Source: Betaproteobacteria bacterium (GTDB taxonomy: Bacteria > Pseudomonadota > Gammaproteobacteria > Burkholderiales > SG8-39). From it: a stretch of DNA of 20,879 nucleotides. Below the pieces are notes generated by a model. That model did no database searches. It was not told where the DNA came from and saw nothing but the letters and a program-made list of their open reading frames with translations. Shown piece by piece: positions 1-7,599 of the stretch (its first letter is position 1; every line of letters begins with the position of its first letter). The stretch is taken from positions 1-20,879 of the forward strand of contig VBCJ01000138.1 of assembly GCA_005884335.1 (NCBI GenBank). Direction: 5' to 3'. A program made the position numbers and the translations under genes.

Positions 1-656
1 TCCACGCGCTGATCGGCCCCAACGGCGCGGGCAAGACCACCTGCTTCAACCTGCTCACGCATTTTCTTTCCCCGACCCGCGGCCAGATCTTCTACAACGG
101 GCGCGAGATCACGGGCTCAAGCCCCGCCGCGATCGCGCGGCTGGGGCTGGTCCGGTCTTTCCAGATTTCGGCGGTGTTTCCGCATCTCACGGTCCTGGAA
201 AACGTGCGCATCGCGCTTCAACGCAAGCGGGGCCGCTCGTTCGATTTCTGGCGAACCGACCGGAGTTTGCGCGACCTGAATTCGCGCGCGCGGGAGCTCC
301 TGGACGCGGTGGGCCTGTCGGCGTTCGAAGAGTCCATCGCGGTGGAGCTGCCCTATGGGCGCAAGCGCGCGCTTGAGATCGCGACCACGCTTGCGCTCGA
401 TCCGGAAATGATGCTCCTGGATGAACCAACGGCCGGCATGGCGCACGCGGACGTGGAGCGCATCGCAGCGCTCATCCGGCGCGTCGCTTCCGACCGCACC
501 GTGCTCATGGTCGAGCACAACTTGAGCGTCGTCGCGAATCTTTCGGATCACATCACGGTGCTTTCGCGCGGCGAGATCATCGCCGAGGGCGACTATCGGA
601 CGGTGTCCGGTGATCCCGAAGTGATCAAGGCTTACCTGGGCTCCGAGCATGTCTGA
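1..656 (+). CDS. livG: LIV-type ABC transporter ATP-binding protein LivG (5' partial)
   Basis: This is one of two cytoplasmic ATPases that power a branched-chain amino acid (HAAT family) importer. The gene is cut by the left window edge. The reading frame is open from base 3, giving 217 visible residues against a usual ~250, so roughly the first 35 are missing. Walker A (GPNGAGKT) lies at about 15-38, a Q-loop glutamine follows in SFQIS, the signature region reads LPYGRKRALEIA near 348-383, and Walker B with the catalytic Glu (MMLLDEP) is at 408-428. A VEHN H-loop follows. The signature is PYGRKR rather than LSGGQ, which is usual for LivG in this group. The last codons overlap the livF start by 8 bases, so the two are probably translationally coupled. 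The true start cannot be seen. Confidence 0.95.
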   Translation, partial: HALIGPNGAGKTTCFNLLTHFLSPTRGQIFYNGREITGSSPAAIARLGLVRSFQISAVFPHLTVLENVRIALQRKRGRSFDFWRTDRSLRDLNSRARELLDAVGLSAFEESIAVELPYGRKRALEIATTLALDPEMMLLDEPTAGMAHADVERIAALIRRVASDRTVLMVEHNLSVVANLSDHITVLSRGEIIAEGDYRTVSGDPEVIKAYLGSEHV

Positions 657-1356
657 GGCGGCGCTCCTTTCGGTCGCCGGTCTGAACGCCTGGTACGGCG
701 AGTCGCATGTCCTCCACGGCGTCGAGTTCGAGGTGCCGCGCGGCGAGGTGGTGACGCTCCTCGGCCGGAACGGCGTCGGCAAGACCACCACCCTGAAGGC
801 CATCATGGGCATGGTCGCCCGCCGGGAGGGCTCGATCCGCTTCGACGGCACGCAGATCATCGCGCTGCCCTCCGATCGCATCGCCCGCCTCGGCGTCGCA
901 TTCTGCCCCGAGGAGCGCGGCGTCTTTGCCAGCCTCAACGTCTACGAGAACCTGCTGCTCCCGCCCGAGGTCCGCCCCGGAGGCCTCACCGTGGAGCAGG
1001 TTTTCGAGCTGTTCCCGAACCTGAAGGAGCGCCTTGCGAGCCAGGGTACGAAGCTCTCCGGCGGCGAGCAGCAGATGCTCGCGATCGGCCGCATTCTGCG
1101 CACCGGAGCACGGCTGCTCCTGCTCGATGAGCCGACCGAAGGGCTCGCTCCGGTGATCGTTCAGCAGATCGGCCACATCATCTCGCGGCTCAAGGCGGAA
1201 GGGTTTACCATCCTCCTGGTCGAGCAGAATTTCCGATTCGCCTCGCGCGTCGCCGACCGCCATTACGTCATGGAGAGCGGCCGGATGGTGGACATGATCC
1301 CGAACGCCGAGCTAGAGTCCAACCTGGAGAAGGTTCACGAATACTTGGGCGTATAG
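649..1356 (+). CDS. livF: LIV-type ABC transporter ATP-binding protein LivF
   Basis: This is the second ATPase of the branched-chain amino acid importer, expected to pair with LivG under the LivHM permeases. The product is 235 residues, normal for LivF. Walker A (GRNGVGKT) is at residues 39-46, the signature LSGGEQQ starts at residue 136, and Walker B LLLLDEP has Asp160 and Glu161. The switch region reads VEQN, with Gln in place of the usual His, which is characteristic of LivF. The ATG lies inside the end of livG in a different frame, a coupling typical of this operon. A 37-bp gap separates it from the binding-protein gene. The substrate could be another amide, urea or short carboxylate, because the ATPases of this family do not reveal specificity. 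Confidence 0.95.
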   Translation: MSEAALLSVAGLNAWYGESHVLHGVEFEVPRGEVVTLLGRNGVGKTTTLKAIMGMVARREGSIRFDGTQIIALPSDRIARLGVAFCPEERGVFASLNVYENLLLPPEVRPGGLTVEQVFELFPNLKERLASQGTKLSGGEQQMLAIGRILRTGARLLLLDEPTEGLAPVIVQQIGHIISRLKAEGFTILLVEQNFRFASRVADRHYVMESGRMVDMIPNAELESNLEKVHEYLGV

Positions 1357-1393
1357 CCCGATTTCCGATCAACCCAGAGAGAAGAGGAGCCCC

Positions 1394-2602
1394 ATGTTTT
1401 CCAAACGCAGCATAATCGCGGCGGCGTCGCTCGCCTGCGCCGCTTCGCTCGCGCAGGCGCAGATTTCCGACGGCGTCGTCAAGATCGGCGTGCTGTCCGA
1501 CATGTCCAGCCTTTACTCGGATATCGCCGGATCCGGATCGACGGTGGCGGCCCGCATGGCGGTCGAGGATTTCGGCGCCGCCCGGAAAGGCATGAAGGTG
1601 GAGATACTCTCGGCTGACCACCTGAACAAGCCCGACGTGGGTTCGAGCATCGCGCGCCAGTGGTACGACGTCGACAAGGTGGACGTCATCGTCGACGTGC
1701 CGACTTCTTCGATCGCGCTTGCGATCAACCAGATCACGCGCGAGAAAGGCAAAGCGTTCCTCGTCTCCGGCGCGGCGACCTCCGACCTCACGGGCAAAGC
1801 GTGCTCGCCGAACACCATCCACTGGACCTACGACACCTGGATGCTCGCCAACGGCACGGGCAACGCCATCGTGAAAACCGGTGGCGACACCTGGTACTTC
1901 ATCACCGCAGACTACGCTTTCGGGCTGGCGCTGGAGCGCGACACCGAGGCGGTGGTGCTGAAGAACGGCGGCAAGGTGCTCGGCAAGGTGCGGCATCCGC
2001 TCAACGCGCAGGACTTCTCCTCGTTCCTGCTCCAGGCGCAGGCCTCCAAGGCCAAGATCGTGGGCCTCGCCAACGCCGGGGGCGACACCACCAACTCGAT
2101 CAAGCAGGCGGCCGAATTCGGTATCGTCAAAGGTGGACAGAGCCTCGCCGGCATGCTGGTGTTCATCAGCGACATACACGGCCTGGGCCTGGACAAGGCG
2201 CAGGGGCTGATTTTCACCGAGACCTTCTACTGGGATCTGAACGACCAGACACGGGCGTTCGCCAAGCGCTTTGCCGCCGCCAACAGCGGCAAGTATCCGA
2301 CCATGGTGCAGGCAGGCGTGTACTCGGCGATCACGCACTACCTCAAGGCAGTTCAGGCGGGCAAGACCGACGACGGCACCAAGGTGATCGCCAAGATGAA
2401 GGAGCTGCCGACCGAGGATCCGCTCTTCGGCAAGGGCACGGTGCGCGCCGACGGCCGAAAGCTTCATCCCGCCTATCTTGTCGAGGTGAAAAAGCCCTCG
2501 GAGTCCAAGGGCCCCTACGACTACTACAAGATCCGAGCGACCATTCCGGTGGACCAGGCGTTCCGGCCGATGAACGAGGGCGGGTGCTCGCTGGTGAAAT
2601 GA
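1394..2602 (+). CDS. Periplasmic substrate-binding protein of the LIV-type ABC transporter
   Basis: This is a periplasmic type I binding protein (Peripla_BP_6/LivK superfamily) that delivers the substrate to LivHM. The product is 402 residues. The N-terminus is a clear signal peptide with basic residues at 4-5, a hydrophobic stretch and LAQA before a likely cleavage after Ala22. The mature protein begins with ISDGVVKIGVLSDMSS, the usual first strand of the fold. A GAGGAG ribosome site stands just before the ATG. It is somewhat longer than classical E. coli LivJ/LivK (~365) and matches the ~400-residue branch common in betaproteobacteria. The ligand of that branch is often unknown and may be an aromatic or short-chain acid rather than leucine. 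It sits between livF and livH, and a hairpin follows its stop codon. Confidence 0.9.
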   Translation: MFSKRSIIAAASLACAASLAQAQISDGVVKIGVLSDMSSLYSDIAGSGSTVAARMAVEDFGAARKGMKVEILSADHLNKPDVGSSIARQWYDVDKVDVIVDVPTSSIALAINQITREKGKAFLVSGAATSDLTGKACSPNTIHWTYDTWMLANGTGNAIVKTGGDTWYFITADYAFGLALERDTEAVVLKNGGKVLGKVRHPLNAQDFSSFLLQAQASKAKIVGLANAGGDTTNSIKQAAEFGIVKGGQSLAGMLVFISDIHGLGLDKAQGLIFTETFYWDLNDQTRAFAKRFAAANSGKYPTMVQAGVYSAITHYLKAVQAGKTDDGTKVIAKMKELPTEDPLFGKGTVRADGRKLHPAYLVEVKKPSESKGPYDYYKIRATIPVDQAFRPMNEGGCSLVK

Positions 2603-2606
2603 CGCC

Positions 2607-2631
2607 AAAGCGGCCGCGATAGAGCCGCTTT
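2607..2631 (+). terminator. Intercistronic hairpin between binding-protein and livH genes
   Basis: AAAGCGGC (2607-2614) and GCCGCTTT (2624-2631) form a perfect 8-bp stem around a 9-base loop, starting 4 bases after the binding-protein stop. There is no long T-run, so it is unlikely to be a complete terminator. In LIV operons such a structure could stabilise the upstream mRNA 3' end or partly terminate, giving more binding protein than permease. That role is inferred. Confidence 0.5.
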
Positions 2632-2646
2632 AGCGCCGCGCGCTGG

Positions 2647-3537
2647 TTGATCGTGGAAATCTTCGGGATCCCGACGCAAGCGCTGTTCGGGCAGCTGCTG
2701 ATCGGGCTGATCAACGGCTCGTTCTATGCGCTGCTCTCGCTCGGCCTCGCGGTGATTTTCGGGCTGCTCAACATCATCAACTTCACCCACGGCGCCCAGT
2801 ACATGATGGGCGCGTTCTGCGCCTATTTCCTGTTCACCAGGCTCGGCATCGGCTACTGGTGGGCGCTCGCGATCGCGCCGCTCGCCGTGGGTCTTGTCGG
2901 CATGGTCATCGAGCGGCTCATGCTCGCGAGGCTCTACAAGCTTGACCACCTGTACGGGCTGCTCCTCACCTTCGGGCTCGCGCTCATCATCCAGGGGCTG
3001 TTCCCCAACGAGTACGGCACCTCGGAAATTCCCTATGCGATGCCGCAGGAGCTTTCCGGCGGGCGCAATCTGGGTTTCATGTTCCTGCCGAACTACCGGG
3101 CCTGGGTCATCCTCGCATCGATCGTGATGTGCCTTGCGACGTGGTTCGTGATCGAGAAGACCCGGCTCGGCTCGTACCTGCGCGCGGCGACCGAAAACCC
3201 GGCGCTGGTGCAGGCTTTCGGCATCAACGTGCCGAGAATGATCACGCTCACCTACGGTTTCGGCGTCGCGCTCGCCGCGTTCGCGGGCGTGATGGCGGCG
3301 CCGATCTACCAGGTCAATCCGCTCATGGGGGCGGACCTGATCATCGTCGTTTTCGCGGTGGTCGTGATCGGAGGCATGGGGTCGATCATGGGCTCGATCG
3401 TGACCGGCTTTGCGCTCGGGCTGATCGAAGGCCTGACCAAGGTGTTCTATCCCGAGGCGTCGAACACGGTGATCTTCATCATCATGGCGATCGTGCTGAT
3501 GATCAAGCCTGCAGGCCTCTTCGGCACGCAGCGGTGA
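2647..3537 (+). CDS. livH: LIV-type ABC transporter permease LivH
   Basis: This is an inner-membrane permease of the branched-chain amino acid importer, forming the channel with LivM. The product is about 296 residues and almost entirely hydrophobic, with around eight membrane segments. The conserved early block GLLNIINFTHGAQYMMGA is present, and the ATPase-contact loop appears as ATENPALVQAFGINVPRM. There is no ATG at the 5' end. The frame offers TTG at 2647 and GTG at 2653, with no good ribosome site before either. GTG (protein starting VEIFGIP) is equally acceptable. Translation may depend on coupling or on the preceding hairpin. The gene is 15 bases upstream of livM. Confidence 0.93.
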   Translation: MIVEIFGIPTQALFGQLLIGLINGSFYALLSLGLAVIFGLLNIINFTHGAQYMMGAFCAYFLFTRLGIGYWWALAIAPLAVGLVGMVIERLMLARLYKLDHLYGLLLTFGLALIIQGLFPNEYGTSEIPYAMPQELSGGRNLGFMFLPNYRAWVILASIVMCLATWFVIEKTRLGSYLRAATENPALVQAFGINVPRMITLTYGFGVALAAFAGVMAAPIYQVNPLMGADLIIVVFAVVVIGGMGSIMGSIVTGFALGLIEGLTKVFYPEASNTVIFIIMAIVLMIKPAGLFGTQR

Positions 3538-3552
3538 GGGCGTTCTAGGATC

Positions 3553-4524
3553 ATGTCGGTCGTGCACGAACTTGCGACTAGCGCCGCATCGCGCGCCGAA
3601 GGGCTTGCGCATCAGCGCATCGCCACCGTCGTGATGATCGCGTTCTTCGCGCTTGCGCCGCTCGTCGCGTATCCCGTGTTCCTCATGAAGGTGATGTGCT
3701 TCGCGCTGTTCGCCTGCGCCTTCAACCTCCTGATCGGCTACGGGGGTCTGCTGTCCTTCGGGCACGCGATGTTTCTCGGCACGGCCGGGTATGCCTCGGC
3801 GCACGCGGCCAAGGTATGGGGCTTCCCACCCGAGTTCGCGATTCTCTTCGGCACGGCGTGTTCCGCGTTGCTCGGCCTCGTCACCGGGCTGCTCGCGATC
3901 CGCCGTCAGGGCATCTACTTCGCGATGATCACGCTCGCGCTCGCGCAGATGATGTATTTTTTCTATTTGCAGGCGCCGTTTACGGGCGGCGAGGACGGCA
4001 TCCAGGCCGTGCCGCGCGGCAAGCTCTTCGGCGTGCTCGATCTCAATAACGCGTGGGCGATGTATTCGCTGGTGTTCGCGGTGTTCGTCGGCGGATTTCT
4101 TCTCATCCACCGCGCCGTGCACTCCCCGTTCGGGCAGGTGCTGAAGGCGATCCGCGAAAACGAGCCGAGGGCGCTCTCGCTCGGCTACGACGTCAACCGC
4201 TACAAGCTGCTCGCTTACATGCTCTCGGCGACGCTTGCGGGCCTCGCCGGAGCGACCAAGGTGCTGGTGTTCGAGCTCGCTTCGCTCACCGACGTGCACT
4301 GGACCATGTCGGGCGAGGTGGTGCTGATGGTGCTGCTCGGGGGCCTGGGAACCGTGTTCGGGCCGGTGGTGGGCGCCCTGATCATCATCTCGATGGAGAA
4401 CTACCTCGCCCAGATCGGCTCCTGGGTCACGGTCGTCCAGGGCGCGATCTTCGTGATCTGCGTGCTCACTTTCCGCCGTGGAGTGATCGGCGAGCTAGGA
4501 AGGCTGATCGGGAAGCCGCTGTAG
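3553..4524 (+). CDS. livM: LIV-type ABC transporter permease LivM
   Basis: This is the second inner-membrane permease of the importer. The product is 323 residues, normal for LivM. Family blocks are visible: LIGYGGLLSFGHAMFLGTAG near the N-terminal third, GGEDGIQAVPRG in the middle, and the cytoplasmic coupling loop AIRENEPRALSLGYDVNRYK. The first ~20 residues are polar, then membrane segments follow. The ATG at 3553 is the first in frame, and only a weak AGGA stands upstream. It is the last gene of the plus-strand LIV operon visible here. It is followed by 47 bases and then by the minus-strand cluster, convergently. No strong terminator is visible in that gap. Confidence 0.94.
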   Translation: MSVVHELATSAASRAEGLAHQRIATVVMIAFFALAPLVAYPVFLMKVMCFALFACAFNLLIGYGGLLSFGHAMFLGTAGYASAHAAKVWGFPPEFAILFGTACSALLGLVTGLLAIRRQGIYFAMITLALAQMMYFFYLQAPFTGGEDGIQAVPRGKLFGVLDLNNAWAMYSLVFAVFVGGFLLIHRAVHSPFGQVLKAIRENEPRALSLGYDVNRYKLLAYMLSATLAGLAGATKVLVFELASLTDVHWTMSGEVVLMVLLGGLGTVFGPVVGALIIISMENYLAQIGSWVTVVQGAIFVICVLTFRRGVIGELGRLIGKPL

Positions 4525-4571
4525 GAATCAAGCTTCTCCCGCTCTCTACGCGGCATGTCGATTCCGGCCGG

Positions 4572-5421
4572 TCAGTCGGCCTGGATGCCGGCTCTCTTGA
4601 TGACGGCGCCCCAGCGCGCGATCTCCGAGCGGATGTGCGCGGCGAATTCCTCCGGCGTGCTCGTCGTCGCGATCGCGCCCTCGGTATTGAGGCGCTCGCG
4701 CATTTCCGGCGACTGCATGATTCCCCGGATATCGGCGTTCAGCTTCATCACGATCTCGCGCGGCGTTCCCGCCGGGGCGACGATACCGTACCACTGCACC
4801 GCGTCGAAGCCCTTGACCCCCGATTCGGAGATGGTTGGAGTCTGCGGCAACGCGTCGACGCGCTGTAGGCTGGACACGCCCAGCGCGCGAAGCTTTCCGG
4901 CCCGGATATGGGAGATCACTGGCGGGATGCCAGTAATCGTCATCGAAACCTGACCGGCGATCAGGTCGGTGACCGAAGGGCCGGTGCCCTTGTAGGGCAC
5001 GTGAACGATGTCGGCCTGGGTCTGGAGCTTGAAATACTCCATGGTGATGTGGGCCGCGCTGCCGTTTCCTCCAGAGCTGTAATAGAGCTTCCCGGGGTTT
5101 GCTCGCGCGTAGGCGACGAGTTCCGCGGCAGTGTTCGCGGGCACGGAAGGGTGCACGACGAGGACATTCGGCACATTCGCTATGAGCGTTATCGGCGCAA
5201 CCGCCCGCGCCGCCGCGGTTCTCGACGATGACTTGCTGCTTCAGCGTTTCGGCGAGCTTCAGCGCGAGCGTGCGCCCGAGGATATCGTTCGAGCCGCCCG
5301 GCGGGAACGGAACGATCATGCGGACGGGTTTGGCCGGATAATTCTGCGCGAACGTGTTGCCCGCCGCCGCGAGCACGGCAAGACACAACGCGGCAACGCA
5401 CGGACAGGACGAGAGCTGCAT
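4572..5421 (-). pseudogene. Bug/TctC-family tripartite tricarboxylate binding protein, internal deletion plus frameshift
   Basis: This is a remnant of a periplasmic Bug-family (TctC) binding protein, usually ~320-330 residues. The start at 5421 gives a signal peptide ending GNTFAQ, then NYPAKPVRMIVPFPPGGSND and an ENRGGAGG block ending at residue 74 (codon 5202-5200). Family knowledge predicts ~44 residues next, including a PDGYTLL-like segment. Instead the downstream part resumes in another frame at 5198 with APITLIANVPNVLVVHP and runs 208 residues to the stop at 4572, ending RAGIQAD. The retained pieces total ~282 residues. The lost segment must be about 130 bases with length 2 mod 3. The downstream half has no other lesion, suggesting a recent event or an assembly error. 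The start overlaps the preceding CoA-transferase stop (TGATG), so the pair was once translationally coupled. Confidence 0.85.
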
Positions 5422-6638
5422 CAGCGGGCCTCCCTGGAAGTCTTTCCGGCGGGCGGGGACCCGGCCTCCAGGTCTTCGATCTCTTTCTCGCTCAGCCCCG
5501 CCTCGCCCAGCACCTCGCGCGTGTGCTGCCCGAGCTTCGGTGCAGGCCGGTAATCGCTTCTTGCGCCGGAAGCGAGCCTGTTGGGCAGGGCGATGTTCCA
5601 GATAGCGCCTTCGGTCGGGTGCGCGACTCGCTCGAACATTCCGACCTCGCGCAGGTGCGGATCATCGAGCAGGGACTCGAAAGTGTGGTAAGGCATGCAA
5701 GGCACGTCCGCGCGCTCGAGCAGCTCCAGCCACTCGCCCGTGGTCTTCGAGCGCAGCGACTGCGCACGGACTTCGAAATAGTCCCTGACGTTCTCGAACC
5801 GAGCGGCCACCGATTCGAAGCGCCGATCGGCCTTCAGCTCGGGCCGGCCCACCGCGTCGAAGAACGCAAAGGCCTGCTTGTCGGTATTGGCCGACACGCA
5901 GATGAAGCCGTCCGCGGTCGGAAGCGGGCGGGCTTCCGGCTCGAGCACGCGCGGATCGCCGGTCGCCCCGAGCGGCGGATCGAAGGTGCGCAGGTACATG
6001 TGCTCGCACATGACGAATGCCGCCATGTTCTCGAACATGGGAACCTCGATGTGCTGGCCCGCGCCGCTGCTCTTGCGTTGATACAGGGCGAGCAGGACCA
6101 TCTGAACCGCGATCAGCCCGACGATGTGGTCGGCCATGACCATCGGCGTGTAGCGCGGCGTGCCCGTTGAGCGCGCGTGGCAGGCCGCGACCCCGGCCGA
6201 GCCCTGGATGATGGTGTCGTAGGCGGGCTTCGCCGCGTAGCGCCCGGACTGGCCGAAGCCCACGAGGCTGCAGTAGACGAGCTTTCCGTTCGCAGCGCGA
6301 AGCTCGTCGTAGCCGAGCCCGAGCCGCTTCAGCGCGGCGGCGCGCATGTTGACGACCAGCACGTCGGCGCCCGCGCACAAGCGCTTCAACGCCCCGCGCG
6401 CGGCGGGCTGCTTCAGGTCGAGCACGACCGAGCGTTTGTTGCGGTTCATGTGAAGGAACTTGGAGGCCATCTTCGGTGTGACCGACTTCCCTCCCAGCGT
6501 GCGCAGCAGATCGCCCTCGGGAGGTTCGATCTTGACGACGTCCGCCCCGTAGTCTGCGAAGAATTGCGTCGCCACCGGACCCATGACCACCGAAGTCAGA
6601 TCGAGGACCCGGATTCCCTGCAGCGCCCCGCCGCTCAT
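5421..6638 (-). CDS. CaiB/BaiF family (class III) CoA-transferase
   Basis: This cytoplasmic enzyme moves CoA between carboxylic acids through an aspartyl-CoA anhydride. The product is 405 residues, normal for the family. The start block LQGIRVLDLTSVVMGPVA and the KIEPPEGD segment are classic. The catalytic Asp is predicted at residue 141 in KPAYDTIIQG. The C-terminal LGQHTREVLGEAGLSEKEI is also standard. The ATG overlaps the hydratase stop by 4 bases (ATGA type), and its own stop overlaps the Bug gene start, so the three form one translation unit. Adjacent pairing with an HTD2-like hydratase suggests CoA activation of a small acid followed by hydration or dehydration, as in itaconate, mesaconate or citramalate metabolism. 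The actual substrate is unknown. Confidence 0.88.
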   Translation of the reverse strand: MSGGALQGIRVLDLTSVVMGPVATQFFADYGADVVKIEPPEGDLLRTLGGKSVTPKMASKFLHMNRNKRSVVLDLKQPAARGALKRLCAGADVLVVNMRAAALKRLGLGYDELRAANGKLVYCSLVGFGQSGRYAAKPAYDTIIQGSAGVAACHARSTGTPRYTPMVMADHIVGLIAVQMVLLALYQRKSSGAGQHIEVPMFENMAAFVMCEHMYLRTFDPPLGATGDPRVLEPEARPLPTADGFICVSANTDKQAFAFFDAVGRPELKADRRFESVAARFENVRDYFEVRAQSLRSKTTGEWLELLERADVPCMPYHTFESLLDDPHLREVGMFERVAHPTEGAIWNIALPNRLASGARSDYRPAPKLGQHTREVLGEAGLSEKEIEDLEAGSPPAGKTSREAR

Positions 6639-7489
6639 CTGGGCTCAAACTCCAGCTCGGCCTCGATCGCGAGATCGCCCTCGGCATCCAGCGCCCACAT
6701 GCGCGCCTTGTTTTCGGCCGCGAGCGGCTTGCCGCAGACGGTGATCGGCCGGTTGACGAAGAGCGCCTTGACGTTTCTGGACGAAGACGATCTCAGCTCC
6801 CTGCCGCTTTTCGACGTCGCGAGCTCCCACAACAGCAGCGTCATCAGGCCGCCGTTCATGACCAGGTCCGGGTAGCCTTCCCTGTCGCGCACGTAATCGG
6901 CGTCGTAGTGGATGCGGTGAGAATTGAACGTCACCGCGGAATAGCGAAACAGCAGGACGCTGTCCGGGACGATCGAGCGCGTCCATTCGGCCGAGTCGGC
7001 GCCGGGCGCGGGCGCCGCCTCTGGTTTCGGCGCGCCCGGCTTCGGCTCCTCGCGATAGACGATGTCGTGCTCCTCGACCACGGCAAGCCCCCGCGGCCCG
7101 GATATTTCGTGGCGCACGGTCACGAAGCACATCTTGCCCGAACGTCCCTGCTTGGGCTCGATGCGCGCGATGCGCGAGAGCCGGTTGACTTCGTCGCCGA
7201 TGCGCAGCACGTCGTGGAACCCCACGCGCCTGCCCGCGAACATGCGTCTGGGCAGGGGGACGGGCGGAATGAACTGCCCCTTGTGCGGATGGCCGTCGGG
7301 CCCGAGCAGGGACTGCCGCTCCTCCGGGGTGAACAGGACGACGTACCAGCCTTTGGGGATCACATCGCCGCGCCGGTACGGCCTGAGCGGGACATCGAGC
7401 AGGGCGGCCAGGCGCTTGATAGCGGCGAGCGACACTTCGTCGCTTGCCTGCTGCTGTCTGCCTATCCATTCCTGGAGGGTATCGGCCAT
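6635..7489 (-). CDS. HTD2/MaoC-like hot-dog fold acyl-CoA hydratase or dehydratase
   Basis: This is a probable cytoplasmic enoyl-CoA-type hydratase with a double hot-dog arrangement. The product is 284 residues. The N-terminal half has the FAS1-like dehydratase character (PLPRRMFAGRRVGFHDVLRI, then EPKQGRSGKMCFVTVRHEIS). A Pro/Ala/Gly-rich linker follows near residue 150. The C-terminal half carries the FNSHRIHYD motif at residues 188-196 and YPDLVMNGGL, where family members bring the active-site Asp and His. The same family includes mesaconyl-C4-CoA hydratase and mitochondrial HTD2. Its stop overlaps the CoA-transferase start by 4 bases, supporting sequential action on one CoA ester. The ribosome site before 7489 is weak. 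A 110-bp spacer with nothing recognisable separates it from the upstream broken CoA-transferase. Confidence 0.8.
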   Translation of the reverse strand: MADTLQEWIGRQQQASDEVSLAAIKRLAALLDVPLRPYRRGDVIPKGWYVVLFTPEERQSLLGPDGHPHKGQFIPPVPLPRRMFAGRRVGFHDVLRIGDEVNRLSRIARIEPKQGRSGKMCFVTVRHEISGPRGLAVVEEHDIVYREEPKPGAPKPEAAPAPGADSAEWTRSIVPDSVLLFRYSAVTFNSHRIHYDADYVRDREGYPDLVMNGGLMTLLLWELATSKSGRELRSSSSRNVKALFVNRPITVCGKPLAAENKARMWALDAEGDLAIEAELEFEPR

Positions 7490-7599
7490 GGCGTTACCGG
7501 AAATTCAGCGGGGCGTCCTATTGGGCAAGACGCCATTCTGCTCCCTTGTCGTCGATCAATCACGGCAATGCCGGCGCCGCGACTTTTCGTGCCGCCCTG

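Noticed and set aside
1268..2608. A 446-residue open frame opposite the binding-protein gene
   Set aside because: It shows the same mirror-frame pattern, with no ribosome site or recognisable domain. The plus strand encodes a signal peptide and a known fold.
2524..4299. A 591-residue open frame on the minus strand opposite livH and livM
   Set aside because: The product is dominated by His, Arg, Glu and Asp with no domain. It is the usual mirror frame of hydrophobic high-GC coding DNA, and the plus strand has two clear permeases.
4564..4583. Short GGCCG/CGGCC stem as terminator for livM
   Set aside because: It is only 5 bp, has no T-run, and overlaps the end of the convergent Bug remnant.
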